Shown here one piece after another: positions 15,570 to 23,596 of a DNA stretch of 47,507 nucleotides. How positions within the stretch are numbered: position 1 is the first letter of the stretch; each line of letters begins with the position of its first letter. A program made the position numbers and the translations under genes. The notes under the pieces were generated by a model. The model was not told where the DNA came from, searched no databases, and saw nothing but the letters and a program-made list of their open reading frames with translations. The DNA is from Pokkaliibacter plantistimulans (GTDB lineage: Bacteria > Pseudomonadota > Gammaproteobacteria > Pseudomonadales > Balneatricaceae): contig NZ_LAPT01000056.1 of NCBI RefSeq assembly GCF_003194385.1, forward strand, positions 1 to 47,507, in the 5' to 3' direction.

Positions 15570-16382
15570 TCAGGAAAGAGTGCGCTTGGGTGCGGTGCGT
15601 ACGTGGGTGCTATAGAGGGTCAAACCTGTGAAGGCCAGACCTCCCACCAGATTGCCCAGTGCAGTGGGGATTTCATTCCAGATGAAGTAGTCCATCACCG
15701 AGAAGGCACCGCCCATCATCATCGCCGAGGGGAACAGGAACATGTTCACCACCGAGTGCTCAAAACCCATGAAGAAGAACAGCATGATGGGCATCCACAT
15801 GGCCAGCACCTTGCCACTGACGTTGGTGGAAATCATCGCACCGACCACCCCCATGGAGACCATCCAGTTACACAGCATGCCGCGCACAAAAATGGTCAGC
15901 CAGCCATCAAAACCATACTTGGCATAACCCAGGGTGCGCGCTTCGCCAATACCGGCGATCTTGGTCCCGACGGCACCCGGGTCGGTGTTGAAGCCCATGG
16001 TGAAAACAAACGCCATGATAAAGGCCACGGTCAGTGCACCAGCAAAGTTACCGATAAACACCAGACCCCAGTTACGCAGGATGCCGCTGATGGTGACGCC
16101 CGGACGGCGATCCAGCCACGCTAGCGGCGTCAGCATGAAGACCCCAGTAAGCAGATCGAAGCCCATCAGATAGAGCATGCAGAAACCCACAGGGAAGAGC
16201 ACAGCGCCCAGCAGAGGAACACCGGTCTGAACCGCAATGGTCACGGCGAAAACAGCTGCCAGCGCCAGAATGGCTCCGGCCATATAGCCACGGATCAGGG
16301 TGTCGCGGGTGGCCATGTAAATCTTGGACTCACCGGCATCGACCATTTTGGTCACAAACTCAGACGGAATAATGTAAGACAT
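15570..16382 (-). CDS. Formate/nitrite transporter family channel (NirC/FocA type)
   Basis: This 270-residue inner-membrane protein of the FNT family has about six transmembrane helices and works as a pentameric channel for small monovalent anions. Recognisable segments include GYMAGAILALAAVFAV, VGFCMLYLMGFDLLTGVFM (the FNT signature), LCNWMVSMGV and GFEHSVVNMFLFP, which carries the conserved pore His. Nitrite is the likely substrate given the downstream phosphatase/kinase fusion that often accompanies nitrite uptake genes; formate remains possible. The ATG has GAGGATTGCGAG before it. The leader of about 200 bases contains a strong terminator, so expression is probably controlled by read-through. 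Confidence 0.9.
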   Translation of the reverse strand: MSYIIPSEFVTKMVDAGESKIYMATRDTLIRGYMAGAILALAAVFAVTIAVQTGVPLLGAVLFPVGFCMLYLMGFDLLTGVFMLTPLAWLDRRPGVTISGILRNWGLVFIGNFAGALTVAFIMAFVFTMGFNTDPGAVGTKIAGIGEARTLGYAKYGFDGWLTIFVRGMLCNWMVSMGVVGAMISTNVSGKVLAMWMPIMLFFFMGFEHSVVNMFLFPSAMMMGGAFSVMDYFIWNEIPTALGNLVGGLAFTGLTLYSTHVRTAPKRTLS

Positions 16383-16498
16383 CTCGCAATCCTCAATGGA
16401 ACATCGTTGAAAAAGGCGTACATCACCGACTACTGCTGCAACGCCTTGTTGGGTGGTGCGTTTAACGGGTTGTCTCCGAGGTCCTGGCTTTTGCAGAG

Positions 16499-16547
16499 CA
16501 AAAAAAAGCGTCCACGCTCTTACCTGTTTCAGGAGAGCGTGGACGCT
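16499..16547 (-). terminator. Intrinsic terminator/attenuator in the leader of the transporter operon
   Basis: On the minus strand AGCGTCCACGCTCT (16547-16534) pairs perfectly with AGAGCGTGGACGCT (16520-16507). The top of the stem continues as CCTG-AAA-CAGG with a two-base bulge, and eight U residues follow. It lies about 120 bases before the transporter start codon and after a sigma54-like promoter. In addition TCTCCGAGG (16588-16580) and CCTCGGAGA (16481-16473), read on the minus strand, can pair around it. This is the layout of a transcription attenuator. It could instead end the leftward LysR transcript, whose stop is some 420 bases upstream. Confidence 0.85.
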
Positions 16548-16600
16548 ATTGTCCGGTCTGCGAAGCGTTTGATTGGGTGCCTCGGAGAATACCTGTTCTA

Positions 16601-16618
16601 AGCACAGTATGTGCCAAA
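16601..16618 (-). promoter_or_regulatory. Sigma54-like promoter of the transporter operon
   Basis: On the minus strand TTGGCACATACTGTGCT has GG and GC separated by exactly ten bases, as in the -24/-12 consensus TTGGCACN5TTGCW, with one mismatch (GTGC for TTGC). The predicted start lies near 16590, which makes a leader of about 208 bases. Sigma54 control would agree with nitrogen regulation of nitrite uptake. Confidence 0.6.
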
Positions 16619-16765
16619 GTGTTTCTGATTGAGAAAAAAATGCACTATCAATGAGTTATGAGAGCAGTATGCGAACCTGTCTGTGGCAATAACGAGGCAT
16701 CGCTGATCTGTTGCAGTGCAGTAGTGCGCTTCAATGAATCGCAAACGTGCACAGTACGCTGGCGG

Positions 16766-16963
16766 CTAATCCATCACGAAGTATCGTTCCGCACTCACCA
16801 GCTCACGAATGACCTCCCTGACGATAAGCACGGCATTGTCGGGAGAGGCACTGTTGCGCCATGCCAGCTCTACCGGATAGCGCCGTAAGGGAAGGGGGCA
16901 GGCGACCCGTCGCAAACCATGGCTGATGGCAGTAATGGCCTGATGGTGTCTGAGCGCATCGGC
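16766..16963 (-). pseudogene. C-terminal fragment of a LysR-family regulator
   Basis: Read from 16963 to the TAG at 16766, the frame gives FPADALRHHQAITAISHGLR, then RVACPLPLRRYPVELAWRNS and a helical end. This is the usual C-terminus of a LysR effector domain, with the pattern PLPLxxYPVxLxWRxSxxxD and an E-L-rich last helix. No DNA-binding domain precedes it: the frame begins about eight bases after the stop of the intact LysR gene. It is a remnant of a second LysR gene deleted from the 5' side. Confidence 0.62.
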
Positions 16964-16971
16964 TGGGAACT

Positions 16972-17874
16972 CTAGTCATCGAAGCTCTGTGGCCCGATGG
17001 TACTCGCCAGAAAGTCGACGAAAGACTTGATCCGAGCAGAAACAGTGGTGTTGCGGTAGTAAACGGCATTGATGCTTTGCCGTGACACCAGCGTGAGCTC
17101 AGGGAAGAGCTGTACCAGTCGGCCGGATTGCCGGTCTGCTCGTGTCATAAAATCGGACAGGCAGGCAATGCCTCCATCATTCAGTGCCATTTGCCTTAAT
17201 GTCTCGCCGCTGGAGGCTTTGACCTGTGGATGGATGTGCAGTAACTGACCATCTTCCGCCAGCAGCGGCCATTCATTCAGCGATTCCGGCTGGGTAAAGC
17301 CGAGCAGACGGTGTGATGCTAGCTCAGCGACACTGACTGGCATCCCACGCTGCGCCAGATAGCCGGGGCTGGCAACCACTCTCATCTGGCTGGAGGCAAT
17401 GGGCATGGCCCGCAGCGTGGAGTCTTTCAGGCGGCCTATCCGTATGGCGATATCCGTGCGCCGCTCCAGCAGATCGATAATGCCCTCGTTGGAGTTCAGC
17501 TCCAGCTGCACTTCGGGGTATTGCTGCTGATAGTCTGCTACCCGTGGTGCAATCACATGCAGCATAAAGGGCGAGGCGGCATCTACCCGTAACAGGCCAG
17601 CGGGCTGATCACGCCGCAGCGCCAGCAATTCTTCGCTTTCCTCAACAGACGTCAGAATGTCACGCACCCGCTCCAGATAAAGCTGGCCTTCCTCCGTGAG
17701 CTTGAGTCGTCGCGTTGTGCGACTCAGCAGTGACGTATTCAGCTTTTCTTCCAGCCGCGCCAGTGACCGGCTGGTCGCCGAGACCGTCTGCCCAAGCTGT
17801 TCTGCTGCTGCACTGATAGAGCCGCAGTCCACAACGGCCTGAAAGGCCTGCATTTCATCCAGAGTGGCTTTCAT
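16972..17874 (-). CDS. yafC: LysR-family regulator (YafC type)
   Basis: This regulator has the N-terminal winged helix ([56 protein letters not shown], about residues 7-62) and a complete effector-binding domain to residue 300. The ATG at 17874 is preferred to one at 17922, since LysR proteins usually begin three to ten residues before the first helix. It is divergent from dkgB, and in E. coli the LysR gene yafC is likewise next to dkgB, which supports the name. It probably regulates the neighbouring reductase. No ligand is known. Confidence 0.83.
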   Translation of the reverse strand: MKATLDEMQAFQAVVDCGSISAAAEQLGQTVSATSRSLARLEEKLNTSLLSRTTRRLKLTEEGQLYLERVRDILTSVEESEELLALRRDQPAGLLRVDAASPFMLHVIAPRVADYQQQYPEVQLELNSNEGIIDLLERRTDIAIRIGRLKDSTLRAMPIASSQMRVVASPGYLAQRGMPVSVAELASHRLLGFTQPESLNEWPLLAEDGQLLHIHPQVKASSGETLRQMALNDGGIACLSDFMTRADRQSGRLVQLFPELTLVSRQSINAVYYRNTTVSARIKSFVDFLASTIGPQSFDD

Positions 17875-17996
17875 TCTTGACTGATACGCAAAAGTGTTTC
17901 GTTGAAAGGCGTGTTTTTGCAAAGGTAATGAAGCGGCACACTGAGATCAATCACAACGGATGCAAATCCGACAAGTCACGAGAAAAGAGGTGTGTC

Positions 17997-18803
17997 ATGG
18001 CTGTTCCTTCATTTGGTCTGGGGACGTTTCGCTTGCAGGGGCAGGTGGTCATCGATTCGGTCCGTACGGCGCTGGAGCTGGGCTATCGGGCAGTGGATAC
18101 CGCACAGATTTATCAGAATGAAGCGGAGGTCGGGCAGGCGATTGCGGAAAGTGGCGTGGCGCGCGAGGAGATCTACCTGACGACCAAAATCTGGGTCGAA
18201 AACTACAGCAAGCACACGCTGATCGACAGCCTGCACCACAGTTTACGCAAATTGCGCAGTGACTATGTCGACCTGACCCTGATTCACTGGCCTGCACCGG
18301 GGAATGGCGTTGCTGTCGCCGAGTACATGCAGGCGCTGGCAGAAGCCAAAGCGGCCGGTCTGACCCGGGAAATAGGGATCTCCAACTTCAATATCGCACT
18401 GACCAGAGAGGCGATAGCTGCGGTTGGCAGGGAGCATATCGCGACCAATCAGATTGAGCTGAGCCCCTACCTGCAGAATCCAACGCTGGTGAGCTTTCTG
18501 CAGGAGCAGCAGATTCCGGTGACGTCCTATATGACGCTGGCGTATGGCAAGGTGCTGCAGGATCCGCTGATTCAGGCCATCGCAGCACGTATTCCTGCCA
18601 CGCCGGCTCAGGTGGTACTGGCATGGGCATTGCGAAAAGGTTATGCGGTTATCCCGTCGTCAACCCAACGCAACCACCTGGCATCGAACCTGCTGGCACC
18701 GCAGCTAGCGCTGAGTGATAGCGATATGGCCCTGATCGACAGCCTTGAGCGCAAAGGTCGTGAAGTCAGCCCGGAAGGATTAGCTGCCGAATGGGATGAC
18801 TGA
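17997..18803 (+). CDS. dkgB: 2,5-diketo-D-gluconate reductase B (aldo/keto reductase)
   Basis: This NADPH-dependent aldo/keto reductase of 268 residues follows E. coli DkgB nearly end to end ([69 protein letters not shown]). The catalytic tetrad is intact: Asp34, Tyr39, Lys64 and His97. DkgB reduces methylglyoxal, 2,5-diketogluconate and other small carbonyls. The ATG at 17997 aligns with the E. coli start and follows AGAGG. Expression is presumably controlled by the divergent LysR protein. Confidence 0.93.
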   Translation: MAVPSFGLGTFRLQGQVVIDSVRTALELGYRAVDTAQIYQNEAEVGQAIAESGVAREEIYLTTKIWVENYSKHTLIDSLHHSLRKLRSDYVDLTLIHWPAPGNGVAVAEYMQALAEAKAAGLTREIGISNFNIALTREAIAAVGREHIATNQIELSPYLQNPTLVSFLQEQQIPVTSYMTLAYGKVLQDPLIQAIAARIPATPAQVVLAWALRKGYAVIPSSTQRNHLASNLLAPQLALSDSDMALIDSLERKGREVSPEGLAAEWDD

Positions 18804-18848
18804 TGCTTCACCCGCGGATAAGAACCTTCGCCCACAGGTGAAAAGTGA

Positions 18849-18882
18849 GCGCATCCTGCCGGAAACGCCCGGCAAGATGCGC
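18849..18882. other. Hairpin after dkgB
   Basis: GCGCATC (18849-18855) pairs with GATGCGC (18876-18882), and inside it GCCGG (18858-18862) pairs with CCGGC (18869-18873), leaving symmetric two-base bulges. There is no T tract. It may slow or protect the 3' end of the dkgB transcript. The following AT-rich stretch to 19062 holds no gene. Confidence 0.5.
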
Positions 18883-19062
18883 CAAAATGCAGAGCTGCTA
18901 CCTGAAGACACCTGAAAACAAACCTTAGGCCTGAAAACAGACTTTGTGGACGTGTCGAAGGAGAGGTTTTGAAAATATATGTATTAAAAATATCTGATAC
19001 GTAAAAAGTATATTTTTCTGAAAGACCTCGAAAATACCCAAACAGAACCGCCAGAAACCTTT

Positions 19063-19956
19063 TCAGCCGCCACGTTGCCTCTTTTGAATCAGCTCCACAT
19101 AGCGTTTGGCACCCAGCCCCAGCGGTTTTTCCGTGCTCCAGACCACATCTGCCCAGAGCAGACGCTCATTGGTCATGTTGGTAAACACCACCTCAATCAG
19201 CTCGCCACTGTGAATGGACGGTTGTACCAGTGAAACCGGCAGCAGCGCCCAGCCCAGACCTTCCTGTACCAGACGCAGGGCAGCCAGGTGATTGTCGGTG
19301 CGCCATAGCTGGCGGGACTGCACCAGTCTGGGGTCGCTGTATGGTGCATCACGACTGGCGGCGACCATGATCTGCCGGTGTTCAAGCAAGTGCTCATGTC
19401 TGGCTTCAGCGCTGACCTGCGCCAGTGGGTGCTGAGGAGCGGCAACGATGATCAGCTTTTCGCTACCCATTTCCTGAAAGACTTCACGTTCTTCGATGGT
19501 CGGGCGTTCAAATACCACCGCCAGATGAGCACTGCCACGATGCAGCATCTGCATCGCATCCTCCTGCGGCACGGCAAGTATCTCCAGCTCCAGCGCCGGG
19601 AACTCTGCTGCCAGCTGTGGAATGGGTTCACTCCAGCGGGTAGCCAGCAACTCCGGTGCGATGGCCAGCGTCAGCCGGGTTTCCAGCCCACGATGCAGTG
19701 CCAGCGCATGGGCCTCCATCTGCTGATGCAGCGCGGCCAGCTGGCGGGCCTGTGGTTCCAGCGCCAGAGCAGCTTCGGTGGGGACGGGTTCCCGGCCGCT
19801 GCGATTGAACAGCTGTAAATCCAGCTCCGCCTCCAGCTGGGCGATGGCCATGCTGACCGCAGAGGGGACTCGCCCCAGCTTGCGCGCCGCTGCAGAAAAG
19901 GAGCCGCACTCCAGCACGGTGAGAAACAGGGTGATGTTGTCGGTAGAAAAGGCCAT
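19063..19956 (-). CDS. LysR-family regulator next to the PACE efflux gene
   Basis: The 297-residue protein has a LysR winged helix at residues 6-62 (LFLTVLECGSFSAAARKLGRVPSAVSMAIAQLEAELDLQLF) and a substrate-binding domain to the end. It is divergent from the PACE transporter gene with 124 bases between the starts. In Acinetobacter the PACE gene aceI is controlled by the divergent LysR regulator AceR, so a similar drug- or polyamine-responsive activator role is likely here. The DNA between the genes is not obviously palindromic. Confidence 0.87.
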   Translation of the reverse strand: MAFSTDNITLFLTVLECGSFSAAARKLGRVPSAVSMAIAQLEAELDLQLFNRSGREPVPTEAALALEPQARQLAALHQQMEAHALALHRGLETRLTLAIAPELLATRWSEPIPQLAAEFPALELEILAVPQEDAMQMLHRGSAHLAVVFERPTIEEREVFQEMGSEKLIIVAAPQHPLAQVSAEARHEHLLEHRQIMVAASRDAPYSDPRLVQSRQLWRTDNHLAALRLVQEGLGWALLPVSLVQPSIHSGELIEVVFTNMTNERLLWADVVWSTEKPLGLGAKRYVELIQKRQRGG

Positions 19957-20080
19957 AGGGATCTGTCAGTTATTCTGAAAGGAGCTGACTAAACATATCA
20001 GCTTTCAACACATAGAGTAGGCGCCATTCAGGCCAGTCGCTGTCATTCATGCCTGATGATCAGTAACAACGGGAAAGGCC

Positions 20081-20515
20081 ATGCAAGGCATCAAACGGAA
20101 AATCGTCTACGTCCTTCTTTCAGAAGCCATCGCCATCATGATCACCGCCGGCGTGCTGAGCCTGCTGGGTAACAACCAGCAAACGGCCGGCATCGGTGCC
20201 GTCGTTACCTCGGCGCTGGCCATGCTCTGGAACTTTGTCTGGAATACGCTGTTCGAGTGGTGGGAAGCGCGACAGCAGCAGAAGGGCAGAAGCTTGCGCA
20301 GGCGGGTAGGCCATGCCATCGGCTTTGAGCTTGGCCTGTCGTTGTTGCTGGTGCCGTTCTTCGTCTGGTGGCTGGATATTTCCTGGTGGAAGGCGCTGAC
20401 ACTGGATATCAGCATGACCCTGTTTTTCATGGTCTACACCTTTGTCTACAACTGGGCGTTCGATCTTGTCTTTGGGCTGCCCAAATCCGCCTTACCGGAG
20501 TGTCCTGCGTCCTGA
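20081..20515 (+). CDS. PACE-family efflux pump (AceI-like)
   Basis: This 144-residue inner-membrane protein has four predicted helices arranged as two bacterial transmembrane pair repeats (RKIVYVLLSEAIAIMI ... WNFVWNTLFEWWE and GFELGLSLLLVPFFVWWL ... FVYNWAFDLVFG). Glu15, essential for proton coupling in AceI of Acinetobacter, is present at the same position. Family members export chlorhexidine and other biocides, and short-chain diamines such as cadaverine and putrescine as probable natural substrates. It is divergent from a LysR gene and overlaps the end of the broken DUF3237 gene by 24 bases. Confidence 0.92.
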   Translation: MQGIKRKIVYVLLSEAIAIMITAGVLSLLGNNQQTAGIGAVVTSALAMLWNFVWNTLFEWWEARQQQKGRSLRRRVGHAIGFELGLSLLLVPFFVWWLDISWWKALTLDISMTLFFMVYTFVYNWAFDLVFGLPKSALPECPAS

Positions 20516-20845
20516 GCTCCCTCTACTGAACAACGTGGTGGGTTTACACAGCCATCTCTGATTACGGATATTGATCAGTTCACCGGCATCGGTCATCAGG
20601 CTATAGACCGCATCCAGCCTGCCGGTGGCATCCGTCATTTCGAGGAAGTAATCGCAACCGCCCGGCATCACGGTGCCGTCTATCTGCTCTATTGAAGGGC
20701 AAAACAGGGTAAAGCGCCCACCGGTAATGGGGTAGTTCATCCGTGTGCCTTCGGCCACCTCGCCCAGAGTGAGCGCAGGGGCGATATCGACTTCAATATC
20801 AAGCCGTTTTATCAGCGTCGGGCGGGCGTTATCTGGGTATGTCAT
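20492..20845 (-). pseudogene. Truncated DUF3237-family gene
   Basis: The first 95 residues after the ATG at 20845 follow the DUF3237 pattern: VDIAPALTLGEVAEGTRMNYPITGGRF, PGGCDYFLEM and LDAVYSLMTDAGELINIRN. Family members continue for 50 or more residues after the IRN motif (second half of the beta barrel); here the frame turns into a short unrelated tail and overlaps the end of the PACE gene. It is probably a 3'-truncated remnant. No function is established for the family. Confidence 0.6.
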
Positions 20846-20950
20846 TGGCAATCTCAGCCGGGGGCGTGTTGTACGTTGCAAGATACGAACAGGTTCACCA
20901 ACGCATTAGCCAGCCCGGTTTGTCCGCGATGGTGAACCCGTTCCGGGGAG

Positions 20951-22054
20951 TTACAGACCTGTCTTGACCGTTGTCCAGGCGCGGGTACGGACACGCTCGA
21001 TGGCATCAGGCACGGCTTTCAGCGGGAACAGCGTCTGTTTGACCTCATCACTGACATACATGTTCGGGTTATTGCGGATGGAAGCATCGACCAGCGCCGT
21101 GGCATCGACATTGGGGTTGGGATAACCCACAGCGTTACTGATACGGGCGATGATGTCCGGGCGCAGGATAAAGTTGATAAAGGCATGTGCTTCGCTTTTG
21201 TGCTGGGCGTTGGCTGCGATACTCATCACGTCGGACCACATCGGCGCGCCTTCTTTCGGGATGCTCATCTTGATTGTGATGCCGTTACCTGCCGCATGGG
21301 CGATTTTGTCGGCCAGTACCACACCGCCCGACCAGCCTACGGCCATGCAGATATCACCGTTGGCCAGATCCATCCCATACTTCGATGAGTCAAAATAGCG
21401 CACATAGGGGCGGATACCCTGAATCAGCGCGGTGGCCTGTTTATAGTCCGCCTTGTTCGTACTGTTCGGATCAAGTTTGAGGTAGTCGAGGGCAATCGGC
21501 AGGATTTCACTGGAGGCGTCGAGGAAGCCGACGCCGCATTGCTGCAGTTTGGCCATGTACTCGGGGTTGAAAACGATGCTCCAGGAGTCGATTTTCACAT
21601 CATTTCCCAGTACCGCTTTGACCTTGTCTTCGTTGTAGCCGATCAGGGTAGTGCCCCACATGTAAGGTACTGCGTACTGATTGCCTGTATCACCGACGGC
21701 CTCCAGGTTCTTCATGAAGTCCGGGTCGAGATGAGACCAGTTGCTGAGTTCTGAGCGGTCGAGCTTTTCAAGTGCGCCTACCTTAATCAATTTGCCCAGA
21801 TTGGCCGTGCCGGGAAATACCACGTCATAACCGGAATTGCCGGTCAGTAATTTCGATTCCAGCGTTTCTACATTATCGAATACATCATAGATGGGGTGAA
21901 TGCCGGTTTCTTTTTGAAAGTCGTCCAGTACATCCTGTGGCATATATTCAATCCAGTTGAATATACGTACTGTTTTCTCTTCGGCAAATCCTGTCTGTAC
22001 CAATAACGTGGAAGACAGCGCAAACGCACAAGCCAGTCTGAAAGAAGGTTTCAT
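20951..22054 (-). CDS. Periplasmic polyamine-type binding protein (PotF/SpuD family)
   Basis: This 367-residue extracytoplasmic solute-binding protein starts with a signal peptide (cleavage expected after GFA, residue 24) and reads VRIFNWIEYMPQDVLDDFQKETGI, the hallmark of PotF/SpuD. PYMWGTTLIGYN and GDICMAVGWSGG are further family blocks lining the ligand site. PotF proteins bind putrescine or spermidine for an ABC importer; no permease or ATPase gene is next to it here. The ATG follows GAGGAATTATCA. It lies 23 bases after the porin gene on the same strand, so the two are probably cotranscribed. Confidence 0.88.
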   Translation of the reverse strand: MKPSFRLACAFALSSTLLVQTGFAEEKTVRIFNWIEYMPQDVLDDFQKETGIHPIYDVFDNVETLESKLLTGNSGYDVVFPGTANLGKLIKVGALEKLDRSELSNWSHLDPDFMKNLEAVGDTGNQYAVPYMWGTTLIGYNEDKVKAVLGNDVKIDSWSIVFNPEYMAKLQQCGVGFLDASSEILPIALDYLKLDPNSTNKADYKQATALIQGIRPYVRYFDSSKYGMDLANGDICMAVGWSGGVVLADKIAHAAGNGITIKMSIPKEGAPMWSDVMSIAANAQHKSEAHAFINFILRPDIIARISNAVGYPNPNVDATALVDASIRNNPNMYVSDEVKQTLFPLKAVPDAIERVRTRAWTTVKTGL

Positions 22055-22077
22055 TGATAATTCCTCAACAGGGCTGA

Positions 22078-23406
22078 TCAGTATTTGTAAGTGAAGTAGA
22101 GTTCTATCGCACTGAATGGCTTGTCATCACCAAATAATTCTTTTGCAGCGGCTTGCGGCTTTACCCAGTTATAGGACAGTGACGAATAAAACTGGGCATT
22201 GGGAGCATAATCAAGGTAGACAACACTTTCATCAGCAAAGTGTTTATTCTCTACCGCTGTGCCGAGAAAGTTATTTTTGTCGAGCCAGAACTGGTAATGC
22301 ATGGCACCCAGCGTAAAGGCATCGTTCAGCTGTAGTCTGGCACTGAGCTGATGCACATTTTCATTACTGTTGTTCATCAGGTAATTGCCCACCACATCGC
22401 CGATCAGCCAGGTACCCCAGTCAATAAAGCCTTTACTGAGCGGATCCCAGGCCTTGCTGGTGTTGTCCGTCAGGTCATCATCGCCGGAAAAACTGGCATA
22501 GCGATAGCCAATGGTGGGTTGCAGTGGCAGGGAGGTGAACTGGTAGTCACCCTGCAGATACCAGGCGGTAGCATCGTATTCGGTGGTGCTGCTACTGCCT
22601 TTCTGCCAGGCCATTTCGGCATTGAGGGTGAGGTTGGGTACGCCGGGCAGCACGCCATGCAACGCGCGCAGATCATAAACCCGCATCCCATCCCGCTGAG
22701 TGGACTGACTGCTGTCCGCTATCGTGGCCACGCCCAGCGCCATGGCGCCCAGTGTTACCTGATCGTTAAGGTTGTAGTCAACGTTAGCGCCCGTCAGGCG
22801 AAAATCACCGAGATCACTGTCGGTACGCAGGCTGAAGGCCTGAGCTTGCAGGGCCTGGTTATCCCAGGTCAGCACAGCGGCATCGCGAAAAGCACTGCGT
22901 GGCCCCAGCCAGTAAGCGCCGTCCTTGAGAAAGTCGAGATTGCCGTCCATGACGATAAAGCCATTGCCGACCATGAAGTTCTGTCGGCCCAGAGTGAGCG
23001 TCCATTGCCGGTAATGAACACCGGCATAGAGTTCTTCAACGGCTGTCTTGCCGTCGGAACTGCGGGAAAAGCCTCCGGCATCGCCATCACCCAGGGTGGT
23101 GGCTGACACCACTGAACCTCCGCCAACCAGTGCCCAGTCGTCATTGAGCTGGTAATTCAGGGTTAGCCCGGGCTTGAGATAGCCTTCCTGCCAGGTGGCG
23201 GAAGTACCGGTATTTTCGCCGTTGCGTATATCTACCCGACCTGTGCCGAAGTTGACATGACGGCTGATGATATTGGCCGCGCCCAGATCAAGGGTTGCTT
23301 CCCCTGACAGGGCACCGTTGGAAAATACATAACCTGCCTGAGCGGTAGGGCATATTAACGGCAATGCAGCCGCCAATATGCCACACACGTGGTAGCGTCT
23401 TTCCAC
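22078..23406 (-). CDS. Outer-membrane beta-barrel porin (alginate-export-like)
   Basis: This 442-residue exported protein has a signal peptide (cleavage likely after AQA, residue 24), long runs of alternating polar and hydrophobic residues typical of a barrel, and an aromatic C-terminal residue (ELYFTYKY) needed for outer-membrane insertion. The layout YAGVHYRQWTLTLGRQNFMVGNGFIVMDGN resembles the alginate-export porin group, but the substrate is not clear. The start is a GTG with AGGAG seven bases upstream. The gene lies between a NylB-like hydrolase and a polyamine-type binding protein on the same strand, which suggests uptake of a cationic or amide substrate across the outer membrane. Confidence 0.78.
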   Translation of the reverse strand: MERRYHVCGILAAALPLICPTAQAGYVFSNGALSGEATLDLGAANIISRHVNFGTGRVDIRNGENTGTSATWQEGYLKPGLTLNYQLNDDWALVGGGSVVSATTLGDGDAGGFSRSSDGKTAVEELYAGVHYRQWTLTLGRQNFMVGNGFIVMDGNLDFLKDGAYWLGPRSAFRDAAVLTWDNQALQAQAFSLRTDSDLGDFRLTGANVDYNLNDQVTLGAMALGVATIADSSQSTQRDGMRVYDLRALHGVLPGVPNLTLNAEMAWQKGSSSTTEYDATAWYLQGDYQFTSLPLQPTIGYRYASFSGDDDLTDNTSKAWDPLSKGFIDWGTWLIGDVVGNYLMNNSNENVHQLSARLQLNDAFTLGAMHYQFWLDKNNFLGTAVENKHFADESVVYLDYAPNAQFYSSLSYNWVKPQAAAKELFGDDKPFSAIELYFTYKY

Positions 23407-23596
23407 CTTTTAACTCCTGTTTTTCCGATTCAGAAAACAGGCATGCATGACAAAATAGAATGCATATCCTGAATTTGTTTTTATTTTTGCCGAGATATGG
23501 TTGGAGAATGTCTTTTTATTGGTTGAATAGTTATTTTTTCTACTGGCTATTTAGTAGCCGTCTTTTTCCGGATGGCTCTGAATAAATAATTTGGTC

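Noticed and set aside
15453-16124. 223-residue plus-strand frame across the transporter gene
   Set aside because: It is the complement of a transmembrane protein and shows histidine/glutamine-rich shadow composition.
20951-22054. Full polyamine ABC importer
   Set aside because: Only the binding protein is present; no permease or ATPase gene adjoins it.
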